A stretch of DNA of 64,000 bases from JAOZPE01 sp964601275 (GCA_964601275.1 CAZRMV010000007.1:62001-126000); one strand, 5' to 3'; shown: positions 35,924 through 44,591, numbered from the stretch's first letter. A program made the numbers and translations. The notes: a model not told the origin generated them from the letters alone.

Positions 35924-38900
35924 ATGAACCCGATTCCGTTCCTGCCGCGATGCCTATCGAGCCGCCTTTGTTTTCCGGGAGGCCGTCTTGCCACACTCCT
36001 GCTCCTCTTGCTGCTCGGTGCGTCCAGCGCGCTCGCGGCCGGGTTGAGCCCGGAACAGGTGGCGAAGTTGCGGGGGGTCGGGTCGGTGGTGGTGTCTCCC
36101 GACGGGGTCTGGGTGGCCTACACCGTGGCGGTTCCCCGGACTCCGTTCGTCGACGAAGACGGGCCGTCCTGGACCGAGCTGCACTTGCTCGATACCCGCG
36201 ACGGCAGCGATCATCCCTTCATCACCGGAAAGCAGAATGTCTCCGCGGTGCGATTTGTACCCGGCGGAAAGCACCTGGCCTTCCTGGCCAAACGCGGCGA
36301 TGACGAGAAGACCAGTCTCTACCTGATTCCCCTGGACGGGGGAGAGGCCCGGCGGGTTCTTTCGCATGAGACCGGGGTGGCGGCCTACGCATTCAACCAC
36401 GATGGAACGCGCATCGCCTTCCTCGCCAAGGAGAAGCTCGATTCGCGCCGGAAGAAGCTGGAGGAAGCGGGAATCAAGACCGAAGTGTACGAGGAGGAGC
36501 TGCCCTTCACGCGGGTGTACGTGGCCGCCTTCGATGTCCAGAAGGGAGCGGGCGAGCCGACCATGCTCGATCTGTTGGGCAACGCGTCCGACCTCCGGTA
36601 CAGCCCGGTGGACGACCGCCTCGCGCTCACCCTCGCCCCGACCCCCCGCATCGACGATCACTACATGCGCCGGCGGGTGCGGGTGATCGATGCCCGAAGC
36701 GGAGAGATCCTCGCCCGGGTGGAGAATCCCGGGAAGATCGGGGGACTCAAATGGAGTCCGGACGGCAAGCGTCTGGCCATGCTGCTGGGCGCGGACATCC
36801 ACGACCCTTCGCCGGGCCGGTTGACGGTCGTCGATGCCGACGGCGGTGAGCTGACCGACGTCCTGCCCGGACTCTTCGAAACGGGCGCGGTGAACGCATT
36901 TGCCTGGAAGGATCCGAACACCCTGGTCTACGTGGCGTCGGTCGGAGTGTGGACCGAGGTGGGAGAGGTGGGAATCGGAGGTAAGCCGAAGAAGCTGGTC
37001 GAGAAGGGCGGACCCATCCTGCACGGAGTCTCCATTTCCGAGGACGGCAAGACCCTGGCCTTCGTCGGAGACACCCCCCAGCATCCGCGGGAGGTCTTCG
37101 TGATGGACCGCAAGCGGCGCCGACCCACCCGGATGAGCTGGTCGAACCCTTGGCTGGACGAGGTCGAATTGGCCGAGCAGGAGGTGGTCCACTTCACGGC
37201 CCGGGATGGCCTGCCGATCGAAGGAGTGCTTATCCACCCCCTGCACGAGGAGCCGGGGCGCCGCGTTCCGCTGGTGCTCTACGTCCATGGGGGGCCCGAA
37301 TCCCACCACACCAACGGGTGGTCCACCCGCTATTCCAACCCCGGCCAGGTGCTGGCCGGGCGCGGAATCGCGGTCTTCATGATCAACTACCGGGGAAGCA
37401 CCGGTTATGGCGTTCCCTTCTCCAAGGCCGACCACGGAGACTTCGCCGGGAAGGAATTCGACGACCTGGTGGACGGCGTCGACCACCTGGTCGAAAGGGG
37501 ATTGGTGGACCGGGACAAGGTCGGGGTGACTGGTGGGTCGTACGGGGGATACGCCACCGGCTGGTTGTGCACGAAGTACACCGACCGCTTCGCCGCCGGG
37601 GTGATGTTCGCAGGGATCAGCGACAACATCTCCAAGTTCGGCACCAGCGATATCCCCGACGAGATGTTCCTGGTCCACCAGCGCAAGCGCACCTTCGACG
37701 ACTGGGATTTCTTCCTGGAGAGAAGTCCCGTCTATTGGGCGGGACAGGCGCGCACCCCGCTGCTGATCGCGCACGGCAAGGCCGATCCCCGGGTGAACGT
37801 GGGCCAGGCGATGGAGCTGTACCGCCACATCAAGGTGCGGACCTCGACCTCGGTGCGCCTGGTGCTGTATCCCGGGGAAGGGCACGGCAACCGCCGAGCC
37901 GCCGCCCGCTACGACTACAATCTCCGCATGCTGCGCTGGCTGGAGACCTACCTGAAGGGCGACGGTACGTCGATGCCCCCGGTGGAGATCGAGTACCCGC
38001 TGGAAGACGCCGTCCGGGAGGAGGCCGTCCAGGAAGAGGCCATCCCGGAGGAAGCCGCCCCGGAAGAGACCGCCGCGGCGCCGGAGCCGACCGAAGCCGG
38101 GGTGCACCCGTTCTCCGTGCACGACATGCTCGCGATGCAACGCATCAGCAGCCCCGCCCCGTCTCCGGACGGAACGCGGATCGCCTTCGTGGTGAAGACC
38201 ATCGACGTGGAGAACAACACGAGCGACACCGACCTCTGGCTCGTCGGCGTCGATGGCAGCAGGCTCCAGCGGCTGACCTCCCATCCCGCCGCCGACTTCA
38301 ACCCGGTCTGGTCGCCCGACGGCCGCTGGATCTACTTCCTCTCCACCCGCGGCGGCACAAGCCAGGTGTGGCGGATCGCGCCCGATGGGGGAGAGGCCGA
38401 AGCCGTCACCCATGAGCCCCTCGACGTGGGCAACCTCGAGATCTCTCCCGACGGAAGGAACCTGGCCTACAGCATGGACGTCTTCGTCGACTGCCCGGAT
38501 GTCGATTGCACGGTCCAGCGGCTGGAGGAGATCGCCGAACGGCCCGACTCGGGACGGATCTACGACCGTCTCTTCATCCGTCACTGGGACACCTGGGAGG
38601 ACGGGCGCCGCACCCACGTCTTCGTTCGCAGCGTCGAGGGTCCGCCTTCGGTGGATCTCTGCCGCGGCCTCGACGGCAACACCCCCAGTCGCCCCTTCGG
38701 AGGCGCCGAGGAGTTCTGCTTCACCCCCGACAGCCGGGCGGTGGTGTTCTCGATGAAGGTGGCCGGACGCGAGGAGGCCTGGTCCACCAACTTCGACCTC
38801 TATGTTTCCCCCATCGACGGCTCGGCCCCACCGAGGAATCTCACCGTGGAGAATCCGGCGTGGGATACCCAGCCGGTGTTCTCCCCCGACGGGAAGACCC

Positions 38901-40087
38901 TGGCCTACCTCGCGATGAAGCGGGCGGGGTATGAATCGGACCGTTACCGGATCGTGCTGCGGAGTTGGGACCGCAAGACCCTGAGCGCGGGCCCGGCCCG
39001 TTGGTTGACCGAGGATTTCGATCGCAGCTTCTACGGCCTCTTCTTCGGCCCCAAGGGTCGATCCATCTACTGCTTCGGACCCAACCTGGGTCAACGCGCC
39101 CTGTGGAAGGTCAGGGTGAAGGACGGCCGCCCCACCTTGCTCCATTCCATGGGCACCGTTCGCAGTCCCGCGTTTGCCGGCGACCGGATCGTCTTCGGTC
39201 TCGACCATCTGCGTTCGCCGGTCGAGCTGTATTCGATCCGCCCGGACGGAAACGACCTCCAACGCATCACCCACATCAACGACCGGAGGGTGGCCGCGGT
39301 GGAGATGGGCGAGCCGGAGCAGTTCACCTTCGAAGGAGCCGGCGGTGACACGGTCTACGGTTACGTGGTGAAACCGGCCGAGTTCGATTCCACCCGGCAC
39401 TACCCGGTGGCCTTCCTGATCCACGGGGGTCCGCAAGGGAGCTTCGGGAATGACTTCCACTACCGCTGGAACCCGCAGGCCTACGCCGGGGCCGGATATG
39501 CCGCGGTGATGATCGACTTCCACGGCAGCACCGGGTACGGCCAGGCCTTCTGCGACGCCATCCGCGGGGACTGGGGAGGAAAGCCCCTGGAAGACCTGAA
39601 GAAGGGCCTGGCCGCGGCTCTTGGGAAGTATCCCTGGATGGACGGCGACCGGGTGGCGGCCCTGGGTGCCAGCTACGGTGGGTACATGATCAACTGGATC
39701 GCCGGGAACTGGCCGGACCGGTTCACCTGCCTGGTGGCCCATGACGGGAATCTCGATGAGAGGGCCGCCTACTACCAGACCGAGGAACTGTGGTTTCCCG
39801 AGTGGGATCACATGGGCAAGCCCTGGACCGATCCGCGGCACTACGAAGACCAGAACCCGGTGAACTTCGTGCAGAACTGGAAGACGCCGATGCTGATCAT
39901 CCACGGGGGGAAGGACTACCGGGTCGATCTCAGCGGCGGCATCGGCAGTTTCACCGCCTGCCAGCGTCTGGGCATTCCCAGCAAGTTCCTGTACTTCCCC
40001 GATGAGAACCACTGGGTCCTCAAGCCCCAGAACAGCATCCTGTGGCACGACACGGTGATCGGCTGGCTCGACCAGTGGACGAAATAG
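35924..40087 (+). CDS. Tandem fusion of two complete S9 (prolyl-oligopeptidase family) peptidases, secreted
   Basis: A 1387-aa protein containing two full S9C/DPP-IV-like peptidases in one chain. A signal peptide (LATLLLLLLLGASSALAA) precedes the first beta-propeller. The first hydrolase domain has Ser539 in TGGSYGGYATG, Asp in HGKADPRV and His in GEGHGNRR. An acidic EEA/P-rich linker of about 40 residues follows. The second propeller (from SVHDMLAMQRISSPAPSPDG) leads to a second hydrolase with Ser1250 in GASYGGYMINW, Asp in HGGKDYRVD and His in DENHWV. Both triads look intact. S9 enzymes are normally ~650-700 aa and act singly, so this is a duplication or fusion. The halves differ in sequence and may cut different peptides. 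The ATG at 35924 follows AAAGGAAG. Confidence 0.9.
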   Translation: MNPIPFLPRCLSSRLCFPGGRLATLLLLLLLGASSALAAGLSPEQVAKLRGVGSVVVSPDGVWVAYTVAVPRTPFVDEDGPSWTELHLLDTRDGSDHPFITGKQNVSAVRFVPGGKHLAFLAKRGDDEKTSLYLIPLDGGEARRVLSHETGVAAYAFNHDGTRIAFLAKEKLDSRRKKLEEAGIKTEVYEEELPFTRVYVAAFDVQKGAGEPTMLDLLGNASDLRYSPVDDRLALTLAPTPRIDDHYMRRRVRVIDARSGEILARVENPGKIGGLKWSPDGKRLAMLLGADIHDPSPGRLTVVDADGGELTDVLPGLFETGAVNAFAWKDPNTLVYVASVGVWTEVGEVGIGGKPKKLVEKGGPILHGVSISEDGKTLAFVGDTPQHPREVFVMDRKRRRPTRMSWSNPWLDEVELAEQEVVHFTARDGLPIEGVLIHPLHEEPGRRVPLVLYVHGGPESHHTNGWSTRYSNPGQVLAGRGIAVFMINYRGSTGYGVPFSKADHGDFAGKEFDDLVDGVDHLVERGLVDRDKVGVTGGSYGGYATGWLCTKYTDRFAAGVMFAGISDNISKFGTSDIPDEMFLVHQRKRTFDDWDFFLERSPVYWAGQARTPLLIAHGKADPRVNVGQAMELYRHIKVRTSTSVRLVLYPGEGHGNRRAAARYDYNLRMLRWLETYLKGDGTSMPPVEIEYPLEDAVREEAVQEEAIPEEAAPEETAAAPEPTEAGVHPFSVHDMLAMQRISSPAPSPDGTRIAFVVKTIDVENNTSDTDLWLVGVDGSRLQRLTSHPAADFNPVWSPDGRWIYFLSTRGGTSQVWRIAPDGGEAEAVTHEPLDVGNLEISPDGRNLAYSMDVFVDCPDVDCTVQRLEEIAERPDSGRIYDRLFIRHWDTWEDGRRTHVFVRSVEGPPSVDLCRGLDGNTPSRPFGGAEEFCFTPDSRAVVFSMKVAGREEAWSTNFDLYVSPIDGSAPPRNLTVENPAWDTQPVFSPDGKTLAYLAMKRAGYESDRYRIVLRSWDRKTLSAGPARWLTEDFDRSFYGLFFGPKGRSIYCFGPNLGQRALWKVRVKDGRPTLLHSMGTVRSPAFAGDRIVFGLDHLRSPVELYSIRPDGNDLQRITHINDRRVAAVEMGEPEQFTFEGAGGDTVYGYVVKPAEFDSTRHYPVAFLIHGGPQGSFGNDFHYRWNPQAYAGAGYAAVMIDFHGSTGYGQAFCDAIRGDWGGKPLEDLKKGLAAALGKYPWMDGDRVAALGASYGGYMINWIAGNWPDRFTCLVAHDGNLDERAAYYQTEELWFPEWDHMGKPWTDPRHYEDQNPVNFVQNWKTPMLIIHGGKDYRVDLSGGIGSFTACQRLGIPSKFLYFPDENHWVLKPQNSILWHDTVIGWLDQWTK

Positions 40088-40133
40088 GATCATCATGGGA
40101 TGATCGAGGCGGCGGCTCCTGCCGGGGCCGCCG
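40088..40133 (+). terminator. Tandem hairpins after the S9 gene, possible terminator
   Basis: GATCATC/GATGATC (40088-40094, 40099-40105) makes a 7-bp hairpin with a 4-base loop. CGGCGGC/GCCGCCG (40110-40116, 40127-40133) makes a second, followed by TTCTGCG. The T tract is poor, so full termination is uncertain. Confidence 0.35.
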
Positions 40134-40179
40134 TTCTGCGCTATCCTGTGGATCTCCCCGCTTCGAAGGAGCGATTTCC

Positions 40180-40767
40180 TTGTCCTGGATCAAGACCATC
40201 TCCCCCGACGAGGCGGCCGATCGTCTGGCGCAGCTCTACGCGCGCATGGTCGACCCCCATACCGGACGGGTGGGCAACATCCTGAGCATCCAGTCGCTCG
40301 ACCCTGCTTCGCTCGAGGCACACCACGCGCTGTACCGGGCGGTGATGCGTCCGACCCGCAGCCTGCGGGGCGCCGAACGGGAGATGATCGCGGTGGTGGT
40401 GAGCCGGACGAACCAGTGCCATTACTGAATCACCCATCACGGCCGCAGTTTGCGAGCCTGGCTCAGGGACGACGAGAAATGGACGGCCTTCATGCAGGAC
40501 TGGACCACCGCCGGGCTCGGCGAATCCAGGATGGCGATGCTGCGCTACGCCGAAAAGCTGACCCGCGAGCCCTGGAGTGTGCGGGAAAGCGACATCCTTG
40601 CCCTGAGGGAGGTGGGTTTCGACGACCCCGACATTCTCCACATCAATCAGATCGTGGGATACTTCAACTTCGTGAACCGACTCGCCGACGGCCTGGGCGT
40701 GCAACTGGAGGAGTCACCCACCTCCCATACCGATCTCCCCGGTCCGAAGGATCGGGACGAAGTGTGA
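40180..40767 (+). CDS. AhpD-like peroxidase-related selenoprotein (CxxU, in-frame TGA read as selenocysteine)
   Basis: 195 residues if TGA at 40426-40428 is read as selenocysteine (Sec83). The frame continues on both sides of the TGA with the same family signature, the peroxidase-related branch of AhpD/carboxymuconolactone-decarboxylase proteins: SRTNQCHY-U-ITHHGRSLR, then YFNFVNRLADGLGVQLEE. The usual active site is CxxC followed by HH; here it is Cys80-His-Tyr-Sec83 with His86-His87. Such proteins reduce peroxides with the CxxC pair, and Sec would sharpen the nucleophile. The start is TTG at 40180, giving MSWIKTISPDEAA, with AAGGAG eight bases upstream; no ATG fits. A SECIS-like hairpin follows the TGA. 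The alternative is a nonsense pseudogene, but the intact downstream half argues against it. The MoeB-rhodanese gene begins ten bases after the stop. Confidence 0.82.
40426..40460 (+). promoter_or_regulatory. Selenocysteine codon and candidate bacterial SECIS element
   Basis: UGA at 40426-40428 is followed after 12 bases by GGC-CGC, the loop AGTTT and GCG-A-GCC: a six-pair stem with one bulged A. The loop begins 19 bases after the UGA and has G in its second position. Both fall within the published bacterial SECIS rules (loop 16-37 bases after UGA, G in one of the first two loop positions). The element is inside the coding region, as in bacterial selenoprotein mRNAs. Confidence 0.75.
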
Positions 40768-40777
40768 GACCGGACCG

Positions 40778-41989
40778 ATGACCCTCACCCGCGAGGAAAT
40801 CCGCCGTTACAGCCGCCATCTCCTGTTGCCCGAAGTGGGATTGGAGGGGCAACAGAGACTCCAGGAGAGCCGCGTCCTCATCGTGGGACTGGGGGGCTTG
40901 GGATCGCCCCTGGCGATGTACCTGGCCGCGGCGGGCGTGGGCCGGATCGGCCTCTTGGACGACGACCGGGTGGAGATCACGAATCTGCAGCGGCAGATCC
41001 TCTATGGGGAAGAGGACCTGGGGCGGCCCAAGGTCGAAGCGGCGGCGGAACGGTTGCGCGGGATCAACCCCCACGTCGAATTCGAATTGCACCGGGTGCG
41101 GCTGGATCGGTCCAACGCCCTGCAGATCCTCGACGGCTACGATTGCATCGCCGACGGAACGGACAACTTCCCCACCCGCTACCTGGTCAACGATGCCTGT
41201 GTCCAGCTCGGCAAGCCCGATGTCTACGGAAGCATCCTGCGCTTCGAGGGGCAATGCTCGGTCTTCGGGGTCGAAGACGGTCCCTGCTACCGCTGTCTCT
41301 TCCCGCAACCGCCGCCGGCGCACACGGTTCCATCGTGTTCGGAGGCCGGGGTACTGGGACTGCTCCCCGGGGTGATCGGATCGCTGCAGGGCATGGAAGT
41401 GGTGAAACTGCTGCTGGGCCAAGGCCGGCCGCTGGTCGGCCGGCTCCTGCTGTTCGACGGACTGGAGATGGAGTTCCGGACCATCCGGGTGCAACGCGAT
41501 CCGGCGTGCCCGGTCTGTGGAGAGCATCCCACCCTCACCGAGCTGGTCGACTACGATGCCTTCTGCTCGGCAGCGCCGGGGCCGGATCCCGGCGCCAAGG
41601 ACGCAATGGAAGGAAGCATCCCGCCGAAAGGGCGACCGGGTGGATCGATGGCGCCCACCGAACCCGGTGGTCCGCCGGACATGACCGTCGAGGAACTGGC
41701 CCGGCGCATCGAGGAGGGTTCGGCCCCGCTGATCCTCGATGTGCGGGAGCAGGGTGAGCTGGAGATCTGCCGGATGGAAGGAGCACGCCATATCCCTCTG
41801 GGAGAGCTGGCGGACCGGCTGGAGGAACTCGATCCCCGCCAGGAGGTGGTGGTGCTCTGCCACCATGGATATCGTAGCGCCTACGCCGTCGCCCTGTTGC
41901 GCCGGAAGGGGTTCGTCCGGGCGAGGAATCTGGTGGGGGGCATCGAGGCCTGGGCGGCCGAGGTCGATCCCACGATGGTGAGATACTGA
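40778..41989 (+). CDS. MoeB/ThiF-family adenylyltransferase with C-terminal rhodanese domain (MoeZ-like)
   Basis: 403 aa. The N-terminal ~260 residues are an E1-like adenylyltransferase that activates the C-terminal glycine of a ubiquitin-like sulfur carrier (MoaD or ThiS). They carry the nucleotide-binding GLGGLGSPLAMYLAAAGVG, the RQILY segment and a zinc site built from CYRC and CPVC. A Gly/Pro-rich linker leads to a rhodanese domain with active Cys in VVLCHHGYRS, which would deliver persulfide sulfur. The arrangement matches MoeZ/MOCS3. It may support molybdopterin synthesis for the XdhAB enzyme, or thiamine or cysteine synthesis. It starts ten bases after the selenoprotein stop and ends ten bases before the haem-binding protein gene. 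Confidence 0.88.
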   Translation: MTLTREEIRRYSRHLLLPEVGLEGQQRLQESRVLIVGLGGLGSPLAMYLAAAGVGRIGLLDDDRVEITNLQRQILYGEEDLGRPKVEAAAERLRGINPHVEFELHRVRLDRSNALQILDGYDCIADGTDNFPTRYLVNDACVQLGKPDVYGSILRFEGQCSVFGVEDGPCYRCLFPQPPPAHTVPSCSEAGVLGLLPGVIGSLQGMEVVKLLLGQGRPLVGRLLLFDGLEMEFRTIRVQRDPACPVCGEHPTLTELVDYDAFCSAAPGPDPGAKDAMEGSIPPKGRPGGSMAPTEPGGPPDMTVEELARRIEEGSAPLILDVREQGELEICRMEGARHIPLGELADRLEELDPRQEVVVLCHHGYRSAYAVALLRRKGFVRARNLVGGIEAWAAEVDPTMVRY

Positions 41990-41999
41990 GGGGTTTTCG

Positions 42000-42536
42000 A
42001 TGATCCGTTGGCAGAGGAAACGCCTGACCGTCCTTCTTCCGCTCGTCCTGTTGGTGCTGATCCAGTTCATCCGGCCCGCCCGGGAGAATCCCCCCGTGCG
42101 TCCGGGAGCGGACATGATCGAGCGGCTCTCCCCTCCGGTTTCGGTGGTCGACCTGCTCCGGACCAGTTGTTACGATTGCCATAGTCACCGGACCCGGTGG
42201 CCCTGGTACAGCCGGGTGGCTCCGGTTTCGTGGATGGTGGCGCACGACGTCGAAGAGGCCCGGGACCATCTGGACTTCTCTAGCTGGGACCGGTACACCG
42301 AGGCCGCCGCCCTGGCCAAGCTCCAGGATGCCTACTCCGAGCTGAAGGAAGGGAAGATGCCCCTTCGAATCTACCTCCTGGCCCATCCCCAGGCCCGCCC
42401 CCGCTCCGCCCAGGTGGAGGCCCTTGGCGCCTGGGTGCGCAAGTTGTCCGGCCCCGCGATCTCCGCCGATCCCGGATCCGGCCCGGCCGAGACGGAACGG
42501 GATCGCGAGAGTCGAGCGGAGAGCGAGTCGCAGTGA
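42000..42536 (+). CDS. Haem-binding-domain protein (CxxCH), membrane anchored
   Basis: 178 aa. An N-terminal hydrophobic segment (LTVLLPLVLLVLIQFI) anchors it, with the rest in the periplasm. The c-type haem motif CYDCH at about residues 57-61 is followed by SHRTRWPWYSRVAPVSW, the signature of the small Haem_bd family (PF14376 type), which accompanies respiratory or thiol-redox genes. The C-terminus is charged and probably disordered. The ATG at 42000 begins ten bases after the MoeB stop. Its stop overlaps the GTG start of the sigma-factor gene (GTGA), so it belongs to the downstream operon as well. Confidence 0.82.
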   Translation: MIRWQRKRLTVLLPLVLLVLIQFIRPARENPPVRPGADMIERLSPPVSVVDLLRTSCYDCHSHRTRWPWYSRVAPVSWMVAHDVEEARDHLDFSSWDRYTEAAALAKLQDAYSELKEGKMPLRIYLLAHPQARPRSAQVEALGAWVRKLSGPAISADPGSGPAETERDRESRAESESQ

Positions 42537-43153
42537 GCCCCAGGGATTCCAACGGGAAGACCGGCTCGTCCGCTCCGGCACGGCAGGAGATCTCCTGGAC
42601 CCGCGAGGAGCTCCTGGGCGTGCAGCGACGTGACCCCGAGGCTCTGGGGCGCTTCTTCGAGCGGACCTTCGATTCGGTCTACGGCCTGGCCTTCCGTATG
42701 CTCTCCAACCGCTCCGCGGCCGAGGACACGGTCCAGGAGGTGTTCCTGAAGGTCTACCGGGCGGCCGACCGCATCGATCCCGACCGCAGCCCGATTCCCT
42801 GGATCCTGACCATCACCACCAACCTGTGCCGGGACCGGTTTCGTTCCGCCGGTCACAAGATGGGTCGCTCCTCCGTTTCCCTGGATGAAGAGCCTGAGTA
42901 TGGCGCATCCCTGGTCCCGGACCACCGGACTCCCGAAGACGACCTGCTGCGGCGGGAGCGGGAAGAAGCGGTCCAGGAAGCCATCCAGAGGCTTCCCGAC
43001 CCCCTGCGGGAGGTGGTTCTTCTTCACGACTATCAAGGCCTGGGACACCAGGAGATCGCCGAGATCGTGGGCGCGAGCTATGCCGCGGTCCGCAAACGGT
43101 ATTCGAGGGCCCTGGCCGCTCTGGGGGAAGATCTAGAGGACACCTTGCCATGA
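42533..43153 (+). CDS. ECF sigma factor (sigma-70 family)
   Basis: A 206-aa extracytoplasmic-function sigma factor. Region 2 lies around 40-110 with FRMLSNRSAAEDTVQEVFLKVY, and a region 4 helix-turn-helix lies near the C-terminus (LREVVLLHDYQGLGHQEIAEIVGASYAAVRKRYSRAL). The start is GTG at 42533, overlapping the stop of the haem-binding gene. Its own stop overlaps the ATG of the FecR-like gene (ATGA). It probably controls this operon or a set of envelope/redox genes through the membrane protein encoded next. Target promoters cannot be named from the sequence. Confidence 0.9.
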   Translation: MSPRDSNGKTGSSAPARQEISWTREELLGVQRRDPEALGRFFERTFDSVYGLAFRMLSNRSAAEDTVQEVFLKVYRAADRIDPDRSPIPWILTITTNLCRDRFRSAGHKMGRSSVSLDEEPEYGASLVPDHRTPEDDLLRREREEAVQEAIQRLPDPLREVVLLHDYQGLGHQEIAEIVGASYAAVRKRYSRALAALGEDLEDTLP

Positions 43154-43971
43154 CGATGCACCATGAAGAACCGTTGAGCCCCCGCCAGAAGAAGGCCCAG
43201 GAGCTGGTGTCCGGATTGTCCCGGCCACCCGCCGATGCAGCCTTCCGCGCCCGCCTCAAGGAGGAGTTCGTCTCGGGGGCCATCGTCCAGCGCGAGGGCA
43301 CGAGCCGCTTTGCCGCGCGCCGCCCCCGCCGGGGATGGACCCGATGGGCCGCCCCGTTGGCCGCCGCCGCCGCGTTGGTTCTCATGTTCAGCTGGCTCAA
43401 TCGCGGACCGGTCTGGACCCTGGTCGAGGGGGAAGGCACCGCCCACATCGACGGGGTCGAGGTCTCCATGGCGGACGTCGCCGCGGTGAACGAGCTGTTG
43501 CACGACGGCGTCCGGGTCGAGATGGACGAAGGCGCCCGGGCCTGTTTCCTGCAGAAGGGGATCGTGCTCGCCGAGGTGAGCGAAGGCTCGACCGTACGCC
43601 TGCCCGATGCCCCGGGACGGTGGGTGGGACGCACCATGGAGGCAGAAGTGGAGATGGGCGCGGTGCGTTGGATCACCGGTCCGCGTTTTCCCGGCACCCG
43701 GCTCCGGGTGGACACCATCGACAGCCGGATCGAGGTCGTCGGGACCTGTTTCACCGTGGTGTGTGACGAAGACGGCACGCACGTGTGCGTGCTCGATGGG
43801 AAGGTGGAGGTCCAGGAGAAGAAGGGCCCGACCGATGTGGTTGTCGGTGGCAAGCGCGCCATGGTCTTCCGGAATGAGGCTGCGGCGACGACGATCGGGC
43901 CGATCCTGGAATCCGAACGCGTGGAACTGACCCGGTTGATGGCGATGGCCAGCGAGGTCATGGATGACTGA
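43150..43971 (+). CDS. FecR-domain membrane protein, probable anti-sigma partner
   Basis: 273 aa. A soluble N-terminal ~65 residues would face the cytoplasm, followed by one transmembrane helix (WAAPLAAAAALVLMFSWL) and a periplasmic FecR-like beta domain ending in VGTCFTVVCDEDGTHVCVLDGKVEVQEKK. FecR proteins relay an outside signal to an ECF sigma factor. The N-terminal part lacks the zinc anti-sigma HxxxCxxC motif, so any sigma binding would be of the non-zinc type. The gene overlaps the sigma gene at its start by four bases and the TlpA gene at its end by eight. This makes the regulator-sigma pairing likely. Confidence 0.8.
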   Translation: MTMHHEEPLSPRQKKAQELVSGLSRPPADAAFRARLKEEFVSGAIVQREGTSRFAARRPRRGWTRWAAPLAAAAALVLMFSWLNRGPVWTLVEGEGTAHIDGVEVSMADVAAVNELLHDGVRVEMDEGARACFLQKGIVLAEVSEGSTVRLPDAPGRWVGRTMEAEVEMGAVRWITGPRFPGTRLRVDTIDSRIEVVGTCFTVVCDEDGTHVCVLDGKVEVQEKKGPTDVVVGGKRAMVFRNEAAATTIGPILESERVELTRLMAMASEVMDD

Positions 43972-44539
43972 CCGCTGGCAGCGTGGGCGGGTTCTCCTCG
44001 TCGCCCTGGCGATCGCGCTGGGGTTCTCCGCGGTGGCGCCAGCAGCTCTGGCGGCGCCTCCGGCGGGGGCGGAGGACACCTCCCGTGCCCCGGAACGGGA
44101 GGATCTGGGCCCGGCTCCGGAACTCCAACTGGAAGCGGTCGGCCGCCCGGAGACGATCCGGCTCTCCAGCATGCTGGAGAAGGGCCCGGTGCTGGTCGAC
44201 TTCTGGGCGACCTGGTGCGGGCCCTGCCGCAAGGCGATGCCGATCTACGTGCGTCTCCACGAGCGTTTCGGTCCGCGGGGTTTCCAGGTGCTCGCGGTCA
44301 GCGAGGATTCGCCACGCAGCCGGGACAAGGTCCGACTCTTCATGTCCAAGCAAGGATTGCCCTACCCGGTGGTCCTGGATGCCACCCGCGAGGCCGGCGA
44401 GGCCTACGGGGTCCGCGTGCTTCCCACCGCGTTTCTCATCGGGATGGACGGTCGCATCGTCTCCCGCGAGATCGGCTTCGATCCCCGGGCGGAAACCCGT
44501 CTCGCCGCCCTCATAAAGACCCTGCTGCCCGCCCAGTAG
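43964..44539 (+). CDS. TlpA/ResA-type periplasmic thioredoxin-like protein
   Basis: 191 aa. A signal peptide or uncleaved anchor (GRVLLVALAIALGFSAVAPAALAA) leads to a thioredoxin fold with active site WCGPCRKA, DFWATWC before it and the cis-proline in VLPTAF. TlpA/ResA-type proteins reduce disulfides in the periplasm, often in cytochrome c maturation. That fits the CxxCH haem protein at the head of the same operon. The ATG overlaps the preceding FecR-like gene by eight bases. The gene converges with the RND transporter, 52 bases away. Confidence 0.87.
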   Translation: MTDRWQRGRVLLVALAIALGFSAVAPAALAAPPAGAEDTSRAPEREDLGPAPELQLEAVGRPETIRLSSMLEKGPVLVDFWATWCGPCRKAMPIYVRLHERFGPRGFQVLAVSEDSPRSRDKVRLFMSKQGLPYPVVLDATREAGEAYGVRVLPTAFLIGMDGRIVSREIGFDPRAETRLAALIKTLLPAQ

Positions 44540-44591
44540 CGGAGCTTGCGATCTGCGGGGGCGGGTGCGCGACCGGGACGATCGGTCGGGC

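Noticed and set aside
40042..40428. A truncated AhpD pseudogene stopped by TGA
   Set aside because: The frame continues without change for 113 more codons with family conservation, the TGA stands at the redox cysteine, and a SECIS-like hairpin follows, so selenocysteine is the better reading.
44570..44588. CGACCG/CGGTCG hairpin between tlpA and the RND gene as a terminator
   Set aside because: Only six base pairs with a seven-base loop and no T tract on either strand.
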